A stretch of DNA of 64,000 nt, taken from Corydoras sp. C115 (Eukaryota; Chordata; Actinopteri; Siluriformes; Callichthyidae). Each line of letters opens with the position of its first letter. Position 1 is the stretch's first letter. Location of the stretch: positions 4,624,501 to 4,688,500 of the forward strand of contig JAFMOC010000021.1 in assembly GCA_019802505.1 (NCBI GenBank), read 5' to 3'. The notes below the pieces were generated by a model, which saw only the letters and a list, made by a program, of their open reading frames with translations, ran no database searches and had not been told where the DNA came from. Positions 36,149 through 48,290 of this stretch are shown piece after piece. A program made the translations under genes and the position numbers.

Positions 36149-36778
36149 TGATGATCTCTTTCACAAGATTATTAACATACACAAGATTTAATCAGGCCAT
36201 GAGTATTTACTTCCTCTAATTGTGTCACAGCACTCTTTTATGCTATCATCTAAAGAACAAAAAGCAAAGCAACAAAATAAAATAACACATCACCAAAAAA
36301 ACAAAAAAACAAACATTCTTCTGCAGCTGCAGCACACATTTCATCGTGTGGAATTGGTGTGGAGGTGGTGAGGCAGATATCCCATAATTCCATGGTGAGG
36401 GGGGATAAAAGGTTTCTCTGCTACACTTTAGACTTTAATCCTACCCTGTAGGTGACTTATTCAAAAGTTTAGCACAAAAATAGCTAGCTCCAAAGCCATC
36501 CCTTATGGGCAGGGTTCAGAATAACCGAGTCTTGGTACTTATCCATTCTTCAGTCGTGACTATTTTATGTGTTCATTTATTTCATTAAGCATTTACCAAG
36601 TTAAAAAGTTTAGAAACAGAAAAGTATTCACAAACCCCATTTGCAGAATAGTTGAGAGACTTACGAACTACTGAAATCTGTATTTTATTACAATAACATA
36701 AACCTCTATTTAACAGACATAAGACATAACAGACATAAGTTTTCAGAGATGAATATTATTCTGTAAATATAAATATGA

Positions 36779-36918
36779 GGGCGGCATGGTGGCTTAGTGG
36801 TTAGCACGTTCGCCTCTAAGTGCTGGGGATTCGAGATCAGAAGATCTAGGTGGAGTTTCTATCTCATGTCTGCATGGGACCCTCGAAGAGGGTTATTGTG
36901 AGGATAATGAATGAATGA
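36779..36918 (+). mobile_element. SINE fragment, 5' head with degraded body
   Basis: The plus strand begins GGGCGGCATGGTGGCTTAGTG with an intact A box (TGGCTTAGTGG), then TTAGCACGTTCGCCTC. The body has diverged, and the copy ends with AATGAATGAATG. Most of the central part is deleted. Confidence 0.8.
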
Positions 36919-36929
36919 TTATTCTATCC

Positions 36930-36978
36930 ATCCACCTATTATCATTTGCTTATTCCTTTACTAGGGTCGCCGGGGGCA
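36930..36978 (-). mobile_element. SINE 3' fragment
   Basis: CCATCCACCTATTATCATTT, then TTTACTAGGGTCGCCGGGGG, corresponds to the tail-proximal end of the SINE on the minus strand. It abuts the plus-strand fragment at 36779-36918 head to tail. Confidence 0.6.
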
Positions 36979-37195
36979 CCATAAATGTTCAAGAGGATCA
37001 GGACATAAAGCTATTTTTACAAAACCACACTTTTATAATTTGTGCAGAATGAGGCCTGGGAGCATCCTTGCTGAAATACATAGAGTACCTGAAAATCTTA
37101 TTTTGGAATCATATGCCTCTCCGAAATAACAATATAAGCCTCCATCCAAAGTCCATATACAGTGCCTCCAAGAAGTATTCAAACTCCTGCAGCTC

Positions 37196-37525
37196 CTGCA
37201 GAGTGGGCCAAAATTACTCCTGAAGTGTGTGCAAACCTTATAAAAAACTATAAGAAACGTCTGACTGCTGTGCTTGCCAACAAGGGTTTTGCCACCAAGT
37301 ATTAAATGATGTTTTACTAGGGGATCAAATACTTATTTCCCTCAATGAAATTAACAAATTATTTTTTATTTCTCATTTCATGTAATTTTCTCCATTTTTC
37401 TTTTAATATTCTATGTGTCACTGTTAAAATAAAGCTGTCATAAAATTATGAGACATTTCATTTGTTTTTTTGTATTAAAACTTTTAAAGTCAGTGGGGGA
37501 TCAAATACTTATTTCCTCCACTGTA
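37196..37525 (+). mobile_element. nested 3' fragment of a second Tc1-like element
   Basis: The plus strand encodes the end of a different transposase: EWAKITPEVCANLIKNYKKR, then LTAVLANKGFATKY and a stop near 37303. It is followed by a terminal repeat ending CTTATTTCCTCCACTGTA. The block GGGATCAAATACTTATTTCC occurs twice, near 37321 and 37498, the direct-repeat arrangement inside the ends of many fish Tc1 elements. The left end of this second element is missing. Confidence 0.82.
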
Positions 37526-37601
37526 TATATATATATATATATATTATTTATATTTTTTATTTTTTATTTTTTTTAAACTGAAAAATTTGGGTCAATTATT
37601 A

Positions 37602-38623
37602 TTCAACCCCTAGATTTAATATTTTTTTGGAACAGCCCTTGTTTGCAATTACAGCTATTAATTGTTTTTTATAAGACCTGATCAGGCCAGCACTGGTCTC
37701 TTGATTAAACTTGGAACACTCCTCCATGCAGATCTTCTCCAAGTTGTCTTGGTTCTTTGGGCATCTCATGGGGACTTTGATCTTGAACTCCTTCCACAAG
37801 TTTTCAATTGGGTTGAGGTCAGCAGACTGACTAGGCCACTGGAACACCTTCATCTTTTCCCTCTTAAACCAGGCCTTGGGTTTCTTGGCCGTGTGCTTGG
37901 CATTGTTGTTCAATTGGAAGATAAAATACCGACCCATCTTAAGATCCTTGATGGTGAAGCAGAGGTTCTTGGCAAAAATCTCCAGGTACACTGTGCTATT
38001 CATCTTCCCGTGGATGAGGACCAGGTGGCCAGACCTCTTGGCTGAGAATCTGCACCACAGCATGATGCTGGCACCACCATGCTTGACTGTAGGGATGGTA
38101 TTCGTGTGGTCATGTGCAGTGCAATCCTGTTGCCAAACATCCCGGGTGTGGGTGTGGTCTCAGACTGGAGAACCTTGACCCAGTGTGCCTCAGAGTCCTC
38201 AAAGTGATCTTGAGCAAACTGTAGAAAAGCCTTGATGATGCTTTGAAAGTAAAGTACCCTAAAGGCTCATCTGGAACAGAGACTATTGCCGTGGAGTATG
38301 TTACTTATGGTATTGATTGAAACCAATGTCCCCACCGACATTAGATCTTCCCGGAGCTCACTCCTTGTTGTCCTTGGGTCAGCTTGGACTGTTCGGACAA
38401 GCCTGGCCTTGGCATGGGAAGAAACTTTAAAAGGTTGTCCTGGCCATGAAATGTTAACAGTAGTTCCATAAGCCTTCTACTTCCGGAAGATGCTCCCAAT
38501 GATGGAGATAGGTAGGCCCAACTCCTTGAAAAAGGTTTTTTACCCCTTGTCAGCCTTGTGACCTTCCACGATTTTGTCTCTGATGGCCTTGGAATGCTCC
38601 TTAGTCTTTCCCATGTTGACCAT
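37602..38623 (-). pseudogene. Tc1-like transposase pseudogene
   Basis: The start is read as MVNMGKTKEHSKAIRD at 38623, the usual Tc1-group N terminus. The C-terminal part reads QSADLNPIENLWKEFK (third catalytic residue kept) and LIAVIANKGCSKK. The second catalytic region reads QLNNNAKHTAKK, with Asn where Asp is expected. The first region (near 38130-38170) is out of frame and has lost its Asp. A stop follows GHKADKG near 38540 and further frame breaks occur. It is inactive. Confidence 0.88.
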
Positions 38624-40261
38624 GTACAAGTGCTGTTCACAAGTTTGGAGAGGGGCTTTTATAGTCAGAAAAGGCGGGGAAAACAGATCATTAATACGAG
38701 CTTGTGAAGCTCATTGTTCTTTATGCCTCAATTTCTTCTTAATACTTGTGGGAACCAAACAAAATTCTGGTGTTTTGAGGGGTTGAATAATAATCGACCC
38801 TCTGATTAAACTTTTAAAAATTTTACAAAATAATAAACAAAGAAATAACATCCTTTTTTTGCTGCAGTGCATATCACACCTCTATGCTGATCTGCAGTCC
38901 AAATGTCACAAGGCCAAGTTAACACCAAATGTGTAAACCTGCTAAATCTGCAGTGATTTGAATACTATTTGGAGGCACTGTATGTAGACCACCCATACAA
39001 TGGGCGCGTATGCATTCCCATGCCATCACAGATGCTGTTTTTTGCATTTTTTTTTAAGTGAAACCAGTTTTTAAAATTGCAAATAAGATATATTCTTCCA
39101 AGAAACAAGTTTGTAAACAAATGTGAAATTGTCTGACTACAAAATATGCACATAATATGTTTCCTCCATATTTTGGCCCATCTCAGATAACTTCTACATT
39201 TCTGCACAGTTAAGGTTACACAAGTTACATTAAACCTACTATTTGTAAAAATGCAATTAAATGATCTTCCATAGTATTCCTGAACCCATGTAGCTAAATG
39301 TAGATCGAGAAAAAATGAAATTATTAGCAATATCACACTTGGAAATATTGTTTTTGATGACCCTCTGGCACCCTCTGCTCCAATGCCATAACTGCATAAC
39401 TTCTGCTTGCCCTTACCATCTCACTTTCTGGAAAAGCCAAGAGAAAAGGTTTAAATATATATATTAAATATATTTTGTTGTCTCAGAATTGATTTATCTC
39501 ACTTTCTTAGTAAAATACTATCAGTGGGAATTTTAAATTACACCCCAGGTTTAGTTAATAAATAAATCTAAAACACCCTTACAGCATACTTTTCACTTTT
39601 AGCCAGAAGCACAGAGTCTTAATCTAATGCCTCAGGCTAAAGTTAATATTTATTTTGATTTCTGTATACCTTGTTCACTCACACCAATACTACACACACT
39701 GGATTAGGTTAGAATAATATATTTTAAAACATATGCATGTTTTAATAAATGTCTTTTTCCTATATAAGCAATATTTAATTGATAAGATTTTTTAGCATTA
39801 TGTGCTATCCTCTAATTGTTTAAAATCAGATGAATTAAGGTTATATTTTTGTATGCATTGCCTCTTCACTGACGCAGTGTGTCAAAATGTATGGTTAAAT
39901 AGTAAACAATTAAACAAAAATGGTATTTCATGTTTAAAAAAAAAAATGGACATTAAGTCGATTGCTAGAAACATCATAATATTCAACATCTTGTATCAGG
40001 GGGGCTGATCCACTTGCTAATGCATCAAATAGATGCATGCTGCTGACTGAAATTCCAAAGTTGTTGCTATGGTTACAGTATACTTCTTGGAGTACAAAGC
40101 ACTCTATTCACAAGTACATTATATAGACTAAAGTGTGTGGCCATGTGCACAGCCAAATCTCAAGCTATGATTAAAAGTCTGCCTAACCTTTGTGCAGAAG
40201 TGCCCTTCATTCTACTAAATTTCCAAAAAACATGGTCAGTTTCAAAGTAGTCATGTATTAT

Positions 40262-40264
<3 letters not shown>

Positions 40265-40347
<83 letters not shown>
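40265..40347. repeat. (AT)n microsatellite
   Basis: About 41 AT units without interruption. Confidence 0.95.
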
Positions 40348-40349
<2 letters not shown>

Positions 40350-40699
40350 TACCAAATTCTTAACAGAAATCATCCTGAAAAGATGTTCAGTCTATCACAA
40401 GATGCTAAAATATATGGGGTATGCAATTTTTCTATTTAGCAAAAGCTACAAATTGAAATAAAAAATATAAAACCTTAAGTAGGTTATGGAGTAAAATATG
40501 GAGTAAAGTGGTATATGTTCTCAATTAAAAATGTTTTGTTAAAGCAAAAGCTTTGATCTAATTAGGGGTGTACTAAATTTTGTAAAACACTGTATAGAGT
40601 TTAAATAACTGCTTGATTTAGTTATATGAAGTGGCTATCCAGTAATTATAAAGACTCTTGTGGACATTAGCCTCACAAAATATTAGGCACCCACATATC

Positions 40700-41047
40700 A
40701 TTCATTCATTCATTATCTCCCGCTTTATCCTCTATTAGGGTCGCGGTGGGGTTCCCCATGCCCATCCAGGGGAGAACGTCTCGGGCGCTGGGCAGATACA
40801 CCCAGGACAGGGCGCCAATCCATCGCTGGGTACACTCACACACTCAAACACACTCTATATGGGGCAATTTAGGGAACTCAATTAACTTGATCCATGTTTT
40901 TGGACTGTGGGAGGAAACCGGAGAACCCGGAGGAAACCCACGCGGACACGGGGAGAACATGGAAACTCCACCCAGATGGGGATTCGAACCGGGAATCCCT
41001 AGCACTGAGAGGCGAACGTGCTAACCACTAAGCCACCGTGCCGCCGT
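40700..41047 (-). mobile_element. tRNA-derived SINE, full length
   Basis: A full copy on the minus strand, with intact A box at the right end and B box (GGATTCGAACC in reverse). A perfect 11-bp duplication ACCCACATATC lies at 40689-40699 and 41048-41058. Little decay suggests recent insertion. Confidence 0.95.
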
Positions 41048-43453
41048 ACCCACATATCTGTAGTAGGTAATTATAGTGCCACTCATTAACCCTAAATTCT
41101 GAATTTTTTAATCCCCAAAAACTTCATCACATTTATGTCAAATTATGTGATCAAAGCACATAATTTGGCACAAAGGCACAACCACTTTTGGGGCTGTAAT
41201 GAAATTTATTGAAGTTTATACACATATATAGGTTCTTAAAATGCCTAGTCTGAATTATGGCATGATTGCGCTCAAGGCTGACATGCAAACCGATGCAATA
41301 AGCCCAGTGTACACATATAAATACACAATCACTATGGGAGAAGCTGGCTACAGATACCACAGAAGTCAGCAGCCCTGAGGCAATTTCAACTTTTTCTTCA
41401 TAAATGTAGATGACAGCTACAGCTTAAAAAATAATTATATTATAAGAACTGCATGAAGATTAGGCTGCACAGGATAGGCATGGCCTAGAGCATGTTCTGC
41501 ATTATCAAGTGGCTACTGGAGAATCTAACTAAGTGACCCATCAGTGGCATGGGAGTATGGAGCTTAGTTGTTTGTTCTGCGGCTGATTTGTTTTGAAGCA
41601 ATCACTGTGCATGACTGCAGACATGATCTTAGACCCGTTTACTCCTACGTCTAAACAGCCCACTGGTGTATGCTCAAACACAAGTCAGGGTTTGGATTTC
41701 CAGCTTTAATTAGGACATATCTTCTAAAACCCACCATTTTCCATTCATGTCACCTGCTCAGCTCAGATCTGTCACATTCAAGAAGGCTTTGTAATTCCTG
41801 TGCTTCACACAGAGAGTTGCGATAGAAGCACTGACAGAGACATAGCTTCAGTAACAAACAGACATGCTAGGATTAAACATCTCTGTCAGCACAGATATAA
41901 AAGCAAAAACACATCTTAAAATCACACTGCTACATTGGAACAAGGGGGGGCAGTCCTAACCAATGTGTTTCATGATATAAGCTACCAATGTAGGATCTTA
42001 AAAAACAGTAAATAATAAAAAGAAATTGTGAGGAAGGATAGCCTTTATATTTTCATAATGAAATGCAGTAGATTAAATTCTATAATAAAATAATACAAAT
42101 ATTTCTTCAAAATAAAACTTCTGTAGTTATTATTTTACAACAATAAACCTAAAAAATGCAGCTTCTAAAAGCATCATGAAAGCCATATATCTTCAAATAG
42201 CAGCCTATTTTCTGGCTTCATTAGGCACATTAATATTGGCAGCTACCTGTGCAATGCTACACCTCTAAGAACTCACAACAGATATTTCTGTTTTGTTTTT
42301 AGGCTAATAAACCTAACAAATTTACCAGTAGATAAACATCCAATTCATCTTTAGTTATTCAAGCTTCATATTACAACCTTTAACAGCTCATGAGGCTGCA
42401 AACATGGGAAAGCTGAAGATTAAACGCTTTCTCAGAGGCTTTTACATACTTACCCCAAATAATTACCCCTTGATGATGACTGTGCAAAGAAACTGTACAC
42501 TTACTGCTGATAGCTTCACTCTTATTCTATCTAACACCGTAACAAACTAAACAATCATTTGGTCAGACTGGTCAGTGAGGTAAACAATTATTCGATGTAC
42601 TGTATGCCTCAGGAGATAAAAAATATATCCATGAATAATACAAATGGTTGAAACTTTGCTTTCAAAAGTTGCCATTCTTGGCTGCAGCTTCAGCAAATGT
42701 TCCTTAACGTAAACCACCAATTACAGAGATGTGGCTGTTTGCATAATCCTGCCCTATATAGGCCATTACTAACTTGTTTCTCAATCTAAATGTACACGTT
42801 TAGGCTTTTTGCACGTGGAAAGAAAATTGGATTTCTATTAAAATAGAACATTAAAAAGTCTTGCATTTCTCCGTCTTTCTCTATTGATTTTATGCTCTGT
42901 TTTTACTTGCCCAGAAATCAAAGTGACACTGTCCCTGTTACAGGGTATGTATTTTTTGCAAAGATGTGTGTTTGTGTTCAGGAGTTTTTCATCAGATGAC
43001 CTTAATGCTCAGACATCCCTCAGTTCTCCCAATCACACCATTATTCTGGCACCTTGTTGCCAAGGTAACAGGGCAAGTCAGTTTGGAAAGTTTAAATGCA
43101 GTACAAGAAGGGTACTGGTGCAAATTGTAGTATGATTACACTTTAAACATTTACTACTTTAACTGGTATTGGAGTTAGTTTAAAAATTAAAAGTGTAACC
43201 TGCTGAATGGATGTAATCACCAGTTTTGAAAATTAATTGTAGTTATTTGTTAGACATAACATGCCTAAAATTGGAATTAACGATGATAAAAATAATGACT
43301 GTCAAAATACAGCTTTCTTCTTTTAACTCCTTTTTGGCCAGTGAAATAAGTCTTCACGCAGCCAGTAAAAACTTGTTGGCTAAATAGATACCCCAGCTGT
43401 AAAAATGTTATTTGAAACAAAGGGGTATAAAGAAATTTTTTACAGTTAAATAT

Positions 43454-43816
43454 CCAACCATCCATTATCTTCCGCTTTATCCTCTACTAGGGTCGCAAGG
43501 GGGTTCCCCATGCCCATCCAGGGGAGAGCGTTTCGGGCACTGTGCAGATACACCCAGGACAGGGCACCAATCTATCGCTGGGCACACACTCACATCAGAC
43601 ACACAAACAAACACACTCTAATATAGGGCAATTTGGAGAATTCACTTCACCTTGATCCATGTTTTTGGACTGAGGGAGGAAACCGGAGATCCTGGAGGAA
43701 ACCCACGCAGACAAATAGAGAAGATGGAAACTCCACCCAGATTGGGATTTGAACCAGGAATCCCTAGCGCTGATCACTAAGCGAACGTGCTAATCACTAA
43801 GCCACCGTGCCACCGG
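43454..43816 (-). mobile_element. tRNA-derived SINE, full length
   Basis: A full copy on the minus strand flanked by the 11-bp duplication CAGTTAAATAT (43443-43453 and 43817-43827). Near 43773-43800 the segment CACTAAGCGAACGTGCTAA shows a small duplication of the CACTAAG part of the A-box region. Confidence 0.93.
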
Positions 43817-44691
43817 CAGTTAAATATATTATATATTAAAAAAAGTAATGCACCATTAAATAAAAAACTTGTATGGTGTAAGGTGTGTATGTAAGGTGTA
43901 CTCAAGTTATATCAAGCTATAGTTAGTCATCAATTACTTATCCCTAACATCATAAAAGAGAACTGTTTTTGTAATTCTATGGTTTTAATTTTTATACATC
44001 ATAATCCAAACTCATTGAAGGACATGCATTTATCACCCATTAAGAATTTTTTAAGAAATATGACTTAAATTACTTCCAAAACACTCCAAACATTCCAAAA
44101 TGGCCTTTTTTAAACTTAAATAGTCAAATAATGGCTTGTAAAGTACTTTGTGTAATGATGCAGTTGGTAGTCTAGTAATATAAAGATACACTGGCAAACG
44201 CATTAACATGATTAAAGCATGTTATTGGCTGAGATGCCTTTAAGTCTTTTGATCATCACAATTTCATAATAAAGCATTAGTGACAAGCCATCTGCAGGGA
44301 ATGGCAAGTAACCACCACATCTTTCAGCAAAGCCTTAAAACAGTAAAATTTAAATCTGCCACTCCACATAATTTTTGTGAGCTGTGCATGTGCTTAACCA
44401 GGTAGTAGCACATATATATAGGTTGTGCCATCTGTCCAACATGTCAGAAATCCTATGGAAATATATATATTTTTTAATATATTTTTTGAAGAATAAAAAC
44501 ACTTTTTGGGCTTTCTGGCCTAAACACTATAAAGATGTCAAATTAAGAAAAGCTAATCTGAGGCAAGTAATCAGATGCACTGATAAGTATCCTATTGTAT
44601 AGCATGTAAAGAAAAATTATCATCATGACAATCATCATCATCCCATTTAAAATATGCTTTCAAACACATACACAAATTTACTAAAAATATC

Positions 44692-44737
44692 CAGCCAAGT
44701 AAGATAGTACATAGCAGCCAAGTAAGATAGTACATAG
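44692..44737. repeat. 23-bp tandem duplication
   Basis: Two identical adjacent copies of a unit beginning CAGCCAAGTAAG and ending GTACATAG. Confidence 0.9.
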
Positions 44738-44976
44738 ATTTAAAACTTCAATTTTCTTACATGTAGAAGATTCTCTTAACCCTCAATACTATATTTTTCA
44801 TAAATGAGTAAAGGCACGTAGGCTACAGGGCACTGCATTTGTGATTCATTGCTCTTCTGTGTTTGGTAATTAATAACATGGTATTAATAAAAAATATTTG
44901 TTGAGTAGCATATCATGCTGTTGAGCCATCTTATATTTCAAAATTTACTTTTATTTTATATAAATACATTTTATAT

Positions 44977-45331
44977 CGGCGGCACGGTGGCTTAGTGGTT
45001 AGCACGTTCGCCTCTCAGCACTAGGGATTCCCGCTTCGAATCCCCATCTGGGTGGAGTTTCCATGTTCTCCCCGTGTCTGCGTGGGTTTCCTCCGGGTTC
45101 TCCGGTTTCCTCCCACAGTCCAAAAACATGGATCAAGTCAATTGAATTCTCCAAATTGCCCCATACAGAGAGTGTCTGTGTGAGTGAGTGTGTGCCCAGC
45201 GATGGATTGGCGCCCTGTCCTGGGTCTATCTGCCCAGCGCCCGAGACGTTCTCCCCTGGATGGGCATGGGGAACCCCACCGCGACCCTAATAGAGGATAA
45301 AGCGGGAGATAATGAATGAATTAATGAATGA
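44977..45331 (+). mobile_element. tRNA-derived SINE, full length
   Basis: A full plus-strand copy with A box TGGCTTAGTGG at 44988-44998 and a one-base variant B box (GCTTCGAATCC) at 45033-45043. The tail is TAATGAATGAATTAATGAATG. A perfect 11-bp duplication ACATTTTATAT lies at 44966-44976 and 45332-45342. Confidence 0.95.
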
Positions 45332-47917
45332 ACATTTTATATCTTATCCTACTACTTGAATTTTGAAAAAATTATTTTTGGGTGATTTTCTACATACTTT
45401 ATGGATTATGGTGTGCTGATGAACGCAACATGGTTCTTAGTTTAGTGAGAAAGCTCCTTTCACAAGTGTACTCACCCACAATGCCTCTGGGATTGTCCGG
45501 ATGAACTGGAGATGCAGTTTGATTAGTTTTAAACCCTAGTTAATATTTATTATTAACTCATTAATATTTTCTTGATCAGTCTTTTCAATTTGTGAATCAG
45601 TTCCACAATTAGTTTACAAATATCTATATTATTTTTATTAATTGCTCATATAACTATGGCATTATTTATTGTTGTTTGGTATTGTTGTTTAAATCTAAAT
45701 TAATAAACACATTTAACCTGATTACACTCATTTGTTAAAAAAAAAAAAAAAATTGTGTTTTGGATTTGAATAAACTTAGATGCAATGCTGATTACGAATT
45801 ATTAAGTTGGTAAACTGGTAGAAACAACTGTAAGTTAATCAATTTTAATTAAAGCATGTCACACACTTCATTGAAGCCATAACAAAGAGAAGTTAAATGT
45901 CACCGTGAAATTTCACAGTCTGAAATTCTTAAATGATGTCAAAAAAATGTATAGCTAATTTTAGGTTAGTACAGAGATGCCAAGAAATGAAAAAGTAAAA
46001 ATGTAATAGAAAACAAACAGACTAGCTGAGAAATAGCAGTTACATATTTGGAAAATGCCACATTGCAGATTTTTTTTTATGTCTCTCTTGTAGAACAGAT
46101 GTGCTTTATTTTAAACTGTTGTGTAAATCCACAACAACAGAGTGAATGTCTGCAGCATTTAAAAAATATTTTTACATTTTGCCTTTAGTGTGCAAGTTAT
46201 AATGTGTCATTTTAACCTAAATAAGTTTAGATTAAATTTTATCATTTTTAATCTTAATTTAATTCTACTGTCAGTTGTGTTTTAAAGTTTGTTCTTGGTG
46301 TCAGACACTTCTTTAAAGACATTAACATTGAATTTAATTCAGATTGCTAAAATGCAGAAACTTGGTCCAACTGACTTATGGGTAAACTTCTCAATTGTTT
46401 GGCCAATGAATTAACAGCAGTTGTAATTAAGCTAAAATATTAATAGTTACTGTGTGTTATTACAAATAATTTATAAAGGAAGACACATTGGTTTCTTTAG
46501 AGCTTTTTTAAACATAGAACATTTTTTAGCAGTAAATAAATCTAAAACTATTAGATAAAGAGAACCAAATCTAAATTAATTTGAATCAGAAAACTGGTCA
46601 GGTGTTTCCACTGAATGGAATCAGTTGCGAGTTGGTGACTGGTTTAAAAAAAGTATTCATAAAGTTCTGACATATGTAATACACCTGTGTAAGTGTTTTA
46701 TTGTGTATCATGAGAATTCTAAAGATCACTGCATTTCAAACCTTTATCACATGTGATACTTTATCAACCTTTATCAACTTCCAGCACATGTGTATCTATC
46801 CATCCATCCATCCATGTAAGCATATATAATACAATTCCTATTTGACAGATTGCTATTAGTTTATGTATGTAAAGAATAAAAGTTCTGACCATGCAATTGT
46901 GAACTGTATATATTTTTTAAATGCTCAGTACTTGAAGCATTTTTCTTTGCCATGTACATGCTTTCATTATTCTCAAGCATGAAATTAGCTTTCACTCCTA
47001 TACAGATGAAACACATTTGTTTATTTTAGCTAACTTAATGATGTTTACTCAATCAGTAAGCCTGAGGGCTGCATTGAAGAGATCATAGCGTGGATGTCAT
47101 GCAATTTCCTCTTGTTGAATTCTGCTAAAACTGAGCTTCCTATTATAAGAAGGCACAAAAAAACAAAGTTTGTAAAACACGCTTAATTTTGTAACTACTT
47201 CATAACAAATACTTTATCTGTAAACATTTACAGTAGCACATTAACAAGCATTCTTACAAATTCGTATCACCACCAAACTAAGACATATACCTTTTTTCTA
47301 AAGTGCAAAGAAACATATTCACACTTTATAACCTTCAAATAGAAGTATTTTAAGTTGATGAGTCAAGTCTTGAATTGAATAGAATAAATGAGTAGAACCA
47401 GAAACTGTAATTATTTTAGTCCCTTTCTTTTAGAATGAACAAAATTACCACTGAAGGTTGAGCATTTTCTAAAAAACATTAAAATTTAAAGATAGCCTTC
47501 TTGTCACGGTTATTAACTTTTGAAACCCTGTCAATTGTTAAAAGCAGATATAAAAAAATATTTATTTATTCAACATCCCCATCAATAATGTTGCAAAGCT
47601 CAGGTTAAACTTGTTGAACTGATACAGTCAGTGATGACAAATTCCCATGTTACCCGTCTTAGTGTGGTGCTACAAACTGAGAGTTCATGGAGCCTCATGA
47701 CCAAGTACTCTTCAGTTTTTGCTGCTATTCTGATCAGTGGTGCCAGAGTGTTTTCTGCTACATCACTGTTACTTTGTTTTACCATACATTTCTTGTTTTC
47801 TCTTTTGAATATACTTTAATGACTAAAACACAATCAGTTATTATACCACAATGATTTTTGTGATATGGTTTAGTCTTTGCTGGACTGAAGAATTATTCCT
47901 GACATGAAGCCAAATTT

Positions 47918-48290
47918 TCATTCATTCATTCATTCATTCATTCATTCATTCATTATCTTCCACTTCATCCTATATATTAGGGTCGCGGGGGGGGGGGGGG
48001 GGGGGGGGGGGTTCCCCATGCCCATCCAGGGGAGAACGTTTCGGGCGGTGGGCAGGGCGCCAATCTATCGCTGGGCACACACTCACACAGACACGCACAC
48101 ATACACGGGGCAATTTGGAGAACTCAATTGACTTGATCCATGTTTTTGGACTGTGGGAGGAAACCGGAGAACCCGGAGGAAACCCACACGGACACGGGGA
48201 GGACATGGAAACTCCACCCAGATGGGGATTCGAACTGGGAATCCCTAATGCTGAGAGGCGAACGTGCTAACCACTAAGCCACCGTGCCGC
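47918..48290 (-). mobile_element. SINE with expanded ATTC tail and poly(G) run
   Basis: A minus-strand copy flanked by a perfect 13-bp duplication TGAAGCCAAATTT (47905-47917 and 48291-48303). Its tail is expanded to about seven ATTC units. A run of 25 G residues (47987-48011) replaces the short GTGGGG found at the same place in other copies. The segment with GCTGGGCAGATAC is shortened. Confidence 0.93.

Larger units (their letters stand above)
37160..38980 (-). mobile_element. Tc1-like transposon carrying a nested fragment
   Basis: The ends are inverted: CAGTGCCTCCAAGAAGTATT on the left and CAGTGCCTCCAAATAGTATT on the right (in reverse), each followed by a CTGCAG near position 30. TA dinucleotides flank at 37158-37159 and 38981-38982. 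Internal inverted repeats are also seen near 37592-37612 (ATTATTCAACCCC) and 38776-38796 (GGGGTTGAATAATAAT). The total of 1.82 kb exceeds a normal 1.6 kb because another Tc1 fragment sits inside the left arm. Confidence 0.88.

Noticed and set aside
37662..38045. 127-residue plus-strand open frame
   Set aside because: Antisense shadow of the Tc1 transposase pseudogene.
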